Source: Sphingobium sp.
GTDB taxonomy: Bacteria > Pseudomonadota > Alphaproteobacteria > Sphingomonadales > Sphingomonadaceae
Assembly (NCBI GenBank): GCA_030148625.1
Contig: JASBTC010000397.1
Location: forward strand, 1-10,609
Direction of reading: 5' to 3'
DNA: 10,609 nt
In this document: one piece after another, positions 1 to 5,933 of the stretch
Numbering within the stretch: the first letter of the stretch is position 1
How the letters are laid out: every line of letters begins with the position of its first letter
Notes under the pieces: generated by a model
What the model saw: only the letters and a program-made list of their open reading frames with translations
Told to the model about the DNA's origin: nothing
Database searches by the model: none
Translations under genes and position numbers: made by a program

Positions 1-1
1 A

Positions 2-1084
2 GCCAAGAAGCCGCTGGAGATCGTCGAAGTCGACCTGGAAGGCCCCAGGGCCGGCGAAGTGCTGGTCGAGATCATGGCGACGGGCATCTGCCATACCGAC
101 GCCTATACGCTCGACGGCTTCGACAGCGAGGGCATCTTCCCTTCGATCCTCGGCCATGAAGGCGCGGGCATCGTCCGCGAGGTCGGCGCCGGCGTGACCT
201 CGGTCGTCCCCGGCGATCACGTCATCCCGCTCTACACGCCCGAATGCCGTCAGTGTAAATCGTGCCTCAGCGGCAAGACCAATCTCTGCACCGCGATCCG
301 CGCAACCCAGGGCAAGGGCCTGATGCCCGACGGCACGACGCGCTTCAGCTACAAGGGCCAGCCGATCTTCCATTATATGGGCTGCTCGACCTTCTCCAAC
401 TTCACTGTGCTGCCCGAGATCGCGGTCGCGAAGATCCGCCAGGACGCACCGTTCAAGACGAGCTGCTATGTCGGTTGCGGCGTCACCACCGGTGTCGGCG
501 CGGTCGTGAACACCGCCAAGGTGCAGGTGGGCGAGAAGGTGGTGGTCTTCGGCCTGGGCGGCATCGGCCTCAATGTGATCCAGGGCGCCAAGATGGTGGG
601 TGCGGACGTGATCGTCGGCGTCGATATCAATCCCGATCGCGAGGAATGGGGCCGCAGGTTCGGCATGACCCATTTCATCAACGGCAAGGGCAAGAGCCGT
701 GACGAAGTGATCGCCGAAGTGCTCCAGCTGACCGATGGCGGCGCCGATTACAGCTTCGACGCGACGGGCAACACCGAAGTGATGCGCACCGCGCTGGAAT
801 GCTGCCATCGCGGCTGGGGCGAAAGCATCATCATCGGCGTGGCCGAAGCCGGCAAGGAGGTCAGCACACGGCCGTTCCAGCTGGTCACCGGCCGCGTCTG
901 GAAGGGCACCGCGTTCGGCGGCGCCAAGGGCCGGACCGACGTGCCAAAGATCGTCGACTGGTATATGAACGGCAAGATCGAGATCGATCCGATGATCACC
1001 CATGTGCTGACGCTCGAAGAGATCAACAAGGGCTTCGACCTGATGCATGCCGGCGAGAGCATCCGCTCGGTCGTCGTGTTCTGA
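2..1084 (+). CDS. frmA: S-(hydroxymethyl)glutathione dehydrogenase / class III alcohol dehydrogenase, 5' truncated by window edge
   Basis: Zinc- and NAD+-dependent cytosolic enzyme that oxidises S-(hydroxymethyl)glutathione, the spontaneous adduct of formaldehyde and glutathione, to S-formylglutathione; the family also reduces S-nitrosoglutathione. The reading frame is open from base 2, and 360 residues are visible; about 10 N-terminal residues are missing compared with the usual length of roughly 370, so the in-frame GTG at 59 is internal and not the start. Seen directly: the catalytic zinc motif GICHTD, the GHEGAG motif with the second zinc ligand, four structural-zinc cysteines in ECRQCKSC...NLC (about 241-291), the class III signature around [12 protein letters not shown] (about 370-402), the Rossmann motif GLGGIGL (about 550-570) and the C-terminal ESIRSVVVF. 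It is followed after 27 nt by the VOC gene and then by the hydrolase for its product, so an operon is likely. Family assignment is close to certain; frmA, adhC and flhA-type names are all in use for it. Confidence 0.97.
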   Translation, partial: AKKPLEIVEVDLEGPRAGEVLVEIMATGICHTDAYTLDGFDSEGIFPSILGHEGAGIVREVGAGVTSVVPGDHVIPLYTPECRQCKSCLSGKTNLCTAIRATQGKGLMPDGTTRFSYKGQPIFHYMGCSTFSNFTVLPEIAVAKIRQDAPFKTSCYVGCGVTTGVGAVVNTAKVQVGEKVVVFGLGGIGLNVIQGAKMVGADVIVGVDINPDREEWGRRFGMTHFINGKGKSRDEVIAEVLQLTDGGADYSFDATGNTEVMRTALECCHRGWGESIIIGVAEAGKEVSTRPFQLVTGRVWKGTAFGGAKGRTDVPKIVDWYMNGKIEIDPMITHVLTLEEINKGFDLMHAGESIRSVVVF

Positions 1085-1111
1085 ACTGAAGACCAAGAGG
1101 GAGAGTCTGCC

Positions 1112-1495
1112 ATGTTCTCACATGTGATGCTCGGCGCGAACGACATCGGCAAATCCAAGACATTCTACGATGCCACTCTGGGTGCGCTCGGCGCCAAGCC
1201 GGCCCGGATCGATGACCATGGCCGGCTGGTCTATATGAACAATGGCGGCGTGTTCATGGTCACCACGCCGATCGACGGCGATTCGGCCTGCCATGCCAAT
1301 GGCGGCACGATCGGCTTTGCCGCGTCGTCCCCCGAACAGGCCGATGCATGGCATGCGGCGGGCGTCGCCAATGGCGGCACCGCCTGCGAGGATCCGCCGG
1401 GTTTCCGCGAGGGTGGCTTCGGCAAGCTCTATCTTGCCTATCTGCGCGACCCCGACGGCAACAAGCTGTGCGCCCTGCACCGTCCGGCCGCCTGA
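1112..1495 (+). CDS. VOC-superfamily (glyoxalase/bleomycin-resistance fold) protein of unknown substrate
   Basis: A 127-residue, single-module protein of the vicinal oxygen chelate fold. Recognisable are the N-terminal strand MFSHVMLGAND with His4, the helix KTFYDATLGALG, the central strand GGVFMVTTP and the C-terminal DPDGNKLCALHR. A purine-rich ribosome-binding stretch AGAGGGAG (1096-1103) precedes the ATG by 8 nt and decides the start. In metal-dependent glyoxalase I-like enzymes the strand after DPDGN carries a glutamate ligand; here that place is Cys120, and the strand where a His ligand is expected reads GGTIGFAA, so at most His4 sits at a canonical ligand position. Either the metal site is altered or the protein is a non-catalytic binder. 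It lies between the two steps of formaldehyde oxidation, 27 nt after the dehydrogenase and 13 nt before the hydrolase, so a role with a glutathione adduct or another reactive aldehyde is plausible but inferred only from position. Confidence 0.9.
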   Translation: MFSHVMLGANDIGKSKTFYDATLGALGAKPARIDDHGRLVYMNNGGVFMVTTPIDGDSACHANGGTIGFAASSPEQADAWHAAGVANGGTACEDPPGFREGGFGKLYLAYLRDPDGNKLCALHRPAA

Positions 1496-1508
1496 TCCCG
1501 GCCGATCG

Positions 1509-2357
1509 ATGACGCTCGAAACCGTTTCGACCAACACCTGCTTCGGCGGCACGCAGGGCGTCTACGCCCATGCGTCCGCCGAAACCGGCACGCGCATGAC
1601 CTTTGCGGTGTTCCTGCCGCCCCAGGCCAAGGCGCCGGGCGCGAAGCTGCCGGTGCTCTGGTATCTCTCGGGGCTCACCTGCACCCATGCCAATGTCATG
1701 GAGAAGGGCGAGTATCGCCGGGCGGCGGCGGAGCTTGGCGTCATCATCGTCTGTCCGGACACCTCGCCGCGCGGCGACGACGTGCCCGACGACGAAGGCT
1801 ATGATTTCGGCAAGGGCGCCGGCTTCTACGTCGACGCCACCGCCGAGCCATGGCGGACCAATTACCGCATGTATTCCTATGTCACCGAGGAGCTTCCCGC
1901 GATCATCGCGGCGAATTTCCCCGCCGATATGGCGCGTCAGGCGATCACCGGCCATTCGATGGGCGGGCATGGCGCGCTGACCATCGCGCTCAAGCATCCC
2001 GATCGCTATCGCAGCGTCTCCGCCTTCGCGCCGATCAGCGCGCCGCTAGACTGTCCCTGGGGGCACAAGGCGCTGGGCGGTTATCTGGGCGACGACCGCA
2101 CAAGCTGGCGCGCCTATGATGCGACCGCGCTGATCGCGGATGGCGCGCGCATATCCGAGATCCTCGTCGATCAGGGTGCCGCGGACACTTTCCTGGTCGA
2201 GCAGCTGAAGCCCGAACTGCTTCAGGCCGCGTGCGAAAAGGCGGGAATCCCACTGACGCTGCGCATGCAGCCGGGTTACGACCACAGCTATTATTTCATC
2301 TCGACCTTCATGGACGATCATATCCGCTGGCATGCGGAGCGGCTGTTCGCGGGGTAG
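1509..2357 (+). CDS. fghA: S-formylglutathione hydrolase
   Basis: Cytosolic serine hydrolase of the esterase D family, 282 residues, the normal family length. It splits S-formylglutathione into formate and glutathione, the second step of glutathione-dependent formaldehyde oxidation. Seen directly: the nucleophile elbow GHSMGG with Ser150, the acidic residue in DQGAAD (Asp226), and the catalytic His259 in PGYDHSYYFI; the oxyanion-side segment WYLSGLTCTHANV (51-63) and the DTSPRGDDVPDD loop (84-95) are also typical. The ATG at 1509 is chosen because it gives the family N-terminus (LETVSTNTCFGG) and lies just after the VOC stop; the open frame extends further upstream but overlaps the VOC gene and has no family similarity. 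No clear Shine-Dalgarno sequence is visible, consistent with translational coupling. It is the last gene of the formaldehyde operon; the palindromic repeat begins 13 nt after its stop. Family name is essentially certain; frmB and esterase D are alternative names. Confidence 0.97.
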   Translation: MTLETVSTNTCFGGTQGVYAHASAETGTRMTFAVFLPPQAKAPGAKLPVLWYLSGLTCTHANVMEKGEYRRAAAELGVIIVCPDTSPRGDDVPDDEGYDFGKGAGFYVDATAEPWRTNYRMYSYVTEELPAIIAANFPADMARQAITGHSMGGHGALTIALKHPDRYRSVSAFAPISAPLDCPWGHKALGGYLGDDRTSWRAYDATALIADGARISEILVDQGAADTFLVEQLKPELLQAACEKAGIPLTLRMQPGYDHSYYFISTFMDDHIRWHAERLFAG

Positions 2358-2370
2358 GATTGGCTCCTCT

Positions 2371-2464
2371 CCCTGTCATTCCCGCGCACGCGGGAATCCA
2401 GCTTTTCCGCGAAGCGTCAGAAAGAAGAAGAAGCTGGATTCCCGCGTTCGCGGGAATGACAGGG
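2371..2464. repeat. Compound palindromic intergenic repeat (REP/REPIN-like), copy 1
   Basis: The arms 2371-2404 and 2431-2464 are inverted repeats of 34 bp with a single mismatch, and each arm is itself a hairpin: ATTCCCGCG pairs with CGCGGGAAT twice (2378-2397 and 2438-2457). The 26-bp centre holds TTCCGCGAAGCGTCAG, and an AAG triplet tract of four units runs from it into the right arm (2422-2433). It fills most of the gap between the formylglutathione hydrolase and the LysR gene. The GTCATTCCCGCG...GCGGGAAT type is a familiar dispersed intergenic repeat of many proteobacterial genomes; no transposase is nearby. Transcribed in either direction it could fold strongly and may attenuate transcription, but there is no following T-run, so a terminator role is inference only. 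Confidence 0.9.
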
Positions 2465-2490
2465 CGTGGGCGTTGGTCTAGTCCCCGGTC

Positions 2491-3396
2491 ATGCAGCTTC
2501 GCTTCCTCGACTATTTCGTCGCGCTTGCCCGCGAGAAGCATTTCGCGCGGGCGGCGGAAAGCTGTCATGTCACCCAGCCGACACTCTCGGCCGGCATTGC
2601 TTCGCTGGAGGAAATGCTCGGCAAGCGGCTGGTGGTGCGAGACCGGCGCTTTATCGACCTGACGCCGGAGGGGCATGCGATCCTGCCCTTTGCGCGTCAG
2701 CTGCTCGCCGATCATGAAGGACTGCGCCGCGCGATCGACGCGCCGGCCGGGCCGTTACGCGGCGAGCTCCGGATCGGATCGATCCCGGCAGCGATGCCGT
2801 GCATCGGCCATCTGATGCGTGCGCTCCACGCCCAGCATCCCCGGCTGCAGGTGACGATCCGATCGCTCACCTCGCGCGAAATCGAGCGCGCCCTGCTCGA
2901 CTATGAGCTGGAAGCGGGGCTCACCTATCTCCACGACGAGCCGCCGACCCAGGTGCGCGCGGTGCCGCTCTATTCGGAGCGCTACATGTTCGCGACACGC
3001 ACCGATTCGCCGCTCGGCGCCAAACAGGCGGTAACGTGGCGCGAAGTCGCGGCGGCGCCGCTCTGCCTGCTTCATCAGGGCATGCAGAATCGCCGCATCC
3101 TCGACGCGCATCTCGCCCGGCTCGGCCTTGGCATCGCGCCGATCGCGACCGCCGATTCCTATGTCGCGCTGCTGTCGATGGTCGCGCACGGCGGATTGTC
3201 GAGCATCGTCACCGACAGCCATGCCGAATTCGTCGCGGGCGATCCCGAGCTCCGCGTGATAGAGATCGTCGATCCGGCACCCCCCAACAGCATCGGCCTG
3301 ATCGTGCTCGACCGCGAGCCGCTTTCGCCGCTGGCGAGAGCCGCGCTGGCCGTCGCGGAATCGATCGAGTTGCTGACGCCGTTGCGCACGGTTTGA
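2491..3396 (+). CDS. LysR-type transcriptional regulator, probable activator of the fds formate dehydrogenase operon
   Basis: A 301-residue LysR-family protein. Residues about 1-60 are the winged helix-turn-helix domain (helix pair 18-37, HFARAAESCHVTQPTLSAGI), followed by a linker helix and a periplasmic-binding-protein-like effector domain (about 90-290). The DNA-binding segment strongly resembles that of OxyR (the shared pattern is HFxRAAxSCHVxQPTLS), but the effector domain does not carry the OxyR redox pair: the corresponding segment reads LCLLHQGMQNRR (191-202), with Cys192 but no CLRDQ...C motif, so peroxide sensing is unlikely. LysR regulators of this type next to fds genes are known to respond to formate; formate or a related small acid as ligand is inference here. 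The gene ends 70 nt before fdsG, points the same way, and its stop codon lies inside the proposed operator. Unusually for the family it is not divergent from its presumed target. No good Shine-Dalgarno sequence precedes the ATG; the start is chosen because MQLRFLDYF is the standard LysR N-terminus. Confidence 0.93.
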   Translation: MQLRFLDYFVALAREKHFARAAESCHVTQPTLSAGIASLEEMLGKRLVVRDRRFIDLTPEGHAILPFARQLLADHEGLRRAIDAPAGPLRGELRIGSIPAAMPCIGHLMRALHAQHPRLQVTIRSLTSREIERALLDYELEAGLTYLHDEPPTQVRAVPLYSERYMFATRTDSPLGAKQAVTWREVAAAPLCLLHQGMQNRRILDAHLARLGLGIAPIATADSYVALLSMVAHGGLSSIVTDSHAEFVAGDPELRVIEIVDPAPPNSIGLIVLDREPLSPLARAALAVAESIELLTPLRTV

Positions 3397-3430
3397 TAGA
3401 CATGATCTATCAAGGATAGCAGCTCTCGAT
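3393..3430 (+). promoter_or_regulatory. Probable LysR-type operator (strong dyad plus weaker second site) upstream of fdsG
   Basis: Bases 3393-3413 form a perfect interrupted palindrome, TTGATAGA-N5-TCTATCAA. Its inner core is ATAG-N7-CTAT (3396-3410), the spacing of OxyR/CatM-type LysR sites. Exactly 20 bp further on is a weaker copy, ATAG-N7-CGAT (3416-3430), which would place two dimers on the same DNA face. This matches the classical LysR layout of a strong recognition site and a weak activation site abutting the -35 region. The first bases of the site include the TGA stop of the regulator gene (3394-3396). The dyad is seen directly; binding by the neighbouring regulator is inference, strengthened by its OxyR-like recognition helix. 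Confidence 0.7.
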
Positions 3431-3460
3431 TTGACCTTTGCCGCGATTTGCGTGACCGCT
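3431..3460 (+). promoter_or_regulatory. Possible fds operon promoter, -35 element TTGACC
   Basis: TTGACC at 3431-3436 is a near-consensus -35 hexamer starting directly after the second operator half-site, as expected for an activator-dependent promoter. No convincing -10 is visible at 16-18 bp spacing (the sequence around 3453-3460 is TGACCGCT), which would fit a promoter needing the activator, but it also leaves only about 10 nt or less of leader before the fdsG start. The assignment is tentative. Confidence 0.35.
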
Positions 3461-3466
3461 TGAGCC

Positions 3467-3910
3467 ATGAAACTGCCAAGCAACGCAGCCACGCCAGAGG
3501 ATGTCAGAACGATCGTGCGCCGCCACGCGCATCGCGAAGGCGCGCTGCTGCCGATCCTGCATGCCATCCAGGCCGATCATGGCTGGATCGACGAAACCAC
3601 GATCCGCACGGTCGCGCATGAAATGAACCTGACCCGCGCCGAAGTGCATGGTGTGGTCAGCTTCTATCATGATTTCCGCACCCGCCCCGAGCCGCGCCCC
3701 GTACTCAAATTGTGCCGCGCCGAAGCCTGCCAGGCGCGTGGATCCGAACCGCTCGCCAGCTGGGCCGAAACCATGGCCGGCGATCGCATCGCGATCGAGC
3801 CCGTCTATTGCCTGGGCCTGTGCAGCGTCGGCCCCAATGCGATGCTGGACGGCGATGTCCATGCCCGGCTCGACCAGGCATCGCTCGGCGCGCTGATCGA
3901 GGCATTGTGA
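3467..3910 (+). CDS. fdsG: NAD+-dependent formate dehydrogenase gamma subunit (NuoE-like)
   Basis: A 147-residue thioredoxin-fold [2Fe-2S] subunit of the soluble molybdenum formate dehydrogenase, homologous to complex I NuoE. The four cluster ligands are visible as Cys83 and Cys88 (KLCRAEACQ) and Cys115 and Cys119 (VYCLGLCSVGPNA); the helical N-terminal part includes LLPILHAIQADHGWI and the conserved AEVHGVVSFYHDF (58-70). Length matches the family. It works with FdsB as the diaphorase module that passes electrons from formate to NAD+. The ATG at 3467 gives the family-like N-terminus, although no Shine-Dalgarno sequence is visible; a GTG at 3515 is a less likely alternative because it would remove the normal N-terminal helix. 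It is the first gene of the enzyme operon, directly after the proposed operator, and its stop overlaps the fdsB start by one base (TGATG). Confidence 0.95.
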   Translation: MKLPSNAATPEDVRTIVRRHAHREGALLPILHAIQADHGWIDETTIRTVAHEMNLTRAEVHGVVSFYHDFRTRPEPRPVLKLCRAEACQARGSEPLASWAETMAGDRIAIEPVYCLGLCSVGPNAMLDGDVHARLDQASLGALIEAL

Positions 3911-5394
3911 TGCGGATCCTGATCTCCGACGACGCGCTTGCGATCGCCTGTGGCGCCGATCGCGTCGCCACCGCCTTTTCGCGCGCCGCCCCCGATGCCG
4001 AGATCGTCCGGGTCTCGAGCTGGGGCATGCATTGGCTCGAACCGCTGGTCGAGATCGAGATCGACGGCGTGCGGACCGGCTACGGCCCCGTCGCACCGGC
4101 CGATGTCCAGGCGATCCTGGACGGCGGCGCCGACACGATCCGGATCGGCGACGTCGCGGCGCATCCCTTCATCGCCGGCCAGACGCGGCTGACCTTTGCG
4201 CGCGCGGGCAAGACGCGGCCGCTTTCGCTCGACGATTATGAAGCGACGGGCGGATGGGCCGGGCTGCGCGCCGCACAGGCGATGACGCCGGGCGAGATCG
4301 TCGAGACCGTCACCGCATCGGGGCTGCGCGGGCGCGGCGGCGCGGGTTTCCCCGCGGGGATCAAATGGAAGACGGTGCTCGATGCGCCGAGTGACCGGAA
4401 ATATATCGTCTGCAATGCCGATGAAGGCGATAGCGGCACCTTTGCCGATCGCATGCTGATCGAGGGCGATCCCTATGTGCTGATCGAGGGCATGGCGATC
4501 GCCGGGCTTGCGACCGGCGCGGACACCGGCTTCGTCTATCTCCGTTCCGAATATCCGCATGCCATCGCCAAGCTCGAGGCGGCCGTGGCGCGCAGCCGGT
4601 CGATCGTCGCGCCGTTTACGATCGAAGTCCGCGTCGGCGCGGGCGCCTATGTCTGCGGCGAGGAAACATCCTTGCTCAATTCGCTGGAAGGCAAGCGCGG
4701 CGAGGTCCGCGCCAAGCCGCCGCTGCCGGCGCATGAAGGGCTGTTCGGGCGCCCGACCGTCATCAACAACGTCCTGACGCTTGCCGCCGTGCCTTTCGTG
4801 CTTGCCGAAGGGCCGCAGGCCTATGCCGATTACGGCATGGGGCGCTCGCGCGGGACCATGCCGATCCAGCTTGCCGGCAATATCCGCCATGGCGGCCTGT
4901 TCGAGACCGCATTCGGCATCACGCTCGGCGAATTGGTCGATACGATCGGCGGCGGCACCGCAAGCGGCCGGCCGGTACGCGCGGTACAGGTGGGCGGTCC
5001 GCTCGGCGCCTATTTCCCGCCGGCCTTGTTCGATACCCCATTCGACTATGAGGCCTTTGCGGCACGCGACGGGCTGATCGGCCATGGCGGAGTGACCGTG
5101 TTCGACGACAGTGTCGACATGGCGGCGCAGGCGCGCTTTGCAATGGCGTTCTGCGCGATCGAAAGCTGCGGCAAATGCACGCCCTGTCGCCTGGGCTCGA
5201 CGCGCGGAGTCGAGACGATCGACCGGATCGTCGCGAACGAGAACAGGCTGGCCAATATCGCGCTGGTCGAGGAATTGTGCGAGACGATGAAGTTCGGTTC
5301 GCTCTGCGCGCTCGGCGGTTTCACGCCCTATCCCGTGCTCAGCGCACTCCATCATTTCCCCGAGGATTTCGGATTGAAGGAAGCGGCCGAATGA
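3910..5394 (+). CDS. fdsB: NAD+-dependent formate dehydrogenase beta subunit (NuoF-like, FMN and NADH binding)
   Basis: A 494-residue flavoprotein subunit that carries FMN and a [4Fe-4S] cluster and reduces NAD+. Residues about 1-100 form the extra thioredoxin-like N-terminal domain found in FdsB proteins; here it has only Cys14, so it cannot hold a [2Fe-2S] cluster. The NuoF core follows: the FMN-binding loop GLRGRGGAGFPAGIKW (138-153), CNADEGDSGTFADR (168-181), the nucleotide-binding segment GAGAYVCGEETSLLNSLEG (243-261), and the cluster ligands Cys420, Cys423 and Cys426 (ESCGKCTPCR) with Cys466 (SLCALGG). The ATG at 3910 follows a GAGG ribosome-binding site (3899-3902) with good spacing and overlaps the fdsG stop. 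The open frame continues upstream inside fdsG, but that part is a shadow. Its stop overlaps the mobA start (ATGA). Confidence 0.96.
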   Translation: MRILISDDALAIACGADRVATAFSRAAPDAEIVRVSSWGMHWLEPLVEIEIDGVRTGYGPVAPADVQAILDGGADTIRIGDVAAHPFIAGQTRLTFARAGKTRPLSLDDYEATGGWAGLRAAQAMTPGEIVETVTASGLRGRGGAGFPAGIKWKTVLDAPSDRKYIVCNADEGDSGTFADRMLIEGDPYVLIEGMAIAGLATGADTGFVYLRSEYPHAIAKLEAAVARSRSIVAPFTIEVRVGAGAYVCGEETSLLNSLEGKRGEVRAKPPLPAHEGLFGRPTVINNVLTLAAVPFVLAEGPQAYADYGMGRSRGTMPIQLAGNIRHGGLFETAFGITLGELVDTIGGGTASGRPVRAVQVGGPLGAYFPPALFDTPFDYEAFAARDGLIGHGGVTVFDDSVDMAAQARFAMAFCAIESCGKCTPCRLGSTRGVETIDRIVANENRLANIALVEELCETMKFGSLCALGGFTPYPVLSALHHFPEDFGLKEAAE

Positions 5395-5933
5395 CGCGTG
5401 GCCGGACCCTGGGCGCAATCATCGCCGGCGGCCAATCGCGCCGGTTCGGCAGCGACAAGGCGCTCGCCGCGCTCGACGGCACGCCCCTGCTCGATCATGT
5501 CGCCGGCGCACTGGGTGCGCAGACCGACGCGCTGGTCGTGGTCGGGCGCGACTGGCCGGGGCTGAGCGCGATACCCGACCGGCCCGAACCCGATCAGGGC
5601 CCGCTGGGCGGGCTGTGCGCCGCGCTCCACCATGCGCGCGACCATGGCTTCGAAACCGTGCTGACCGCGGGATGCGACATATTGCCGCTGCCGACGAACC
5701 TGCCGGCGCTGCTTGGCGCGGCCAATGCCGTGGCGAAGGGCCAGCCGCTGATCGGGCTGTGGCAGGCGAGCCTTGCCGACGCGCTCCACCAGTATCTCGC
5801 CACGCAGGACGACCGCACGATGCGCGGCTGGATCGCGATATCGGGTGCGCGAACCGTCGCGCTCGATACCGCCTTCCACAATTTCAATACACCCGAGGAT
5901 CTCGCCTCCTACCGTCAGGATCGGGCAGCATGA
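5391..5933 (+). CDS. mobA: Molybdenum cofactor guanylyltransferase
   Basis: A 180-residue nucleotidyltransferase that transfers GMP from GTP to molybdopterin-bound molybdenum, the step that gives the bis-guanine-dinucleotide cofactor used by FdsA. Seen directly: the N-terminal nucleotide-binding motif LGAIIAGGQSRRFGSDK (7-23), PDQGPLGGL (67-75), the metal-binding acidic motif GCDILPLP (94-101) and the terminal NFNTPEDLASY (164-174). A strong AAGGAAG ribosome-binding site (5377-5383) lies 7 nt before the ATG, and the start overlaps the fdsB stop by four bases; its own stop overlaps the fdsA start in the same way. Being translationally coupled between two enzyme subunits implies cofactor supply matched to enzyme synthesis. 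Many fds operons carry an fdhD-like gene (fdsC) and not mobA; an FdhD/MobA mix-up is unlikely because the AGGxSRRFGxDK motif is specific to MobA-like nucleotidyltransferases. Confidence 0.94.
   Translation: MTRGRTLGAIIAGGQSRRFGSDKALAALDGTPLLDHVAGALGAQTDALVVVGRDWPGLSAIPDRPEPDQGPLGGLCAALHHARDHGFETVLTAGCDILPLPTNLPALLGAANAVAKGQPLIGLWQASLADALHQYLATQDDRTMRGWIAISGARTVALDTAFHNFNTPEDLASYRQDRAA

Noticed and set aside
59..61. GTG at 59 as the start of the class III alcohol dehydrogenase
   Set aside because: The frame is open and family-like back to base 2 ([15 protein letters not shown]), so the true start lies before the window.
2371..2464. CRISPR-like repeat
   Set aside because: The units are inverted and not direct repeats, there is no regular spacer, and no cas genes are present.
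3805..5418. A 537-codon minus-strand frame opposite fdsB
   Set aside because: Same antisense artefact; the plus strand encodes a complete FdsB with all cofactor motifs.
5615..5929. Possible N-terminal extension of FdsA by 105 residues
   Set aside because: The extension lies wholly inside mobA in another frame, is low in family similarity, and the ATG at 5930 gives the normal FdsA N-terminus with an ATGA overlap and an AGGA site.
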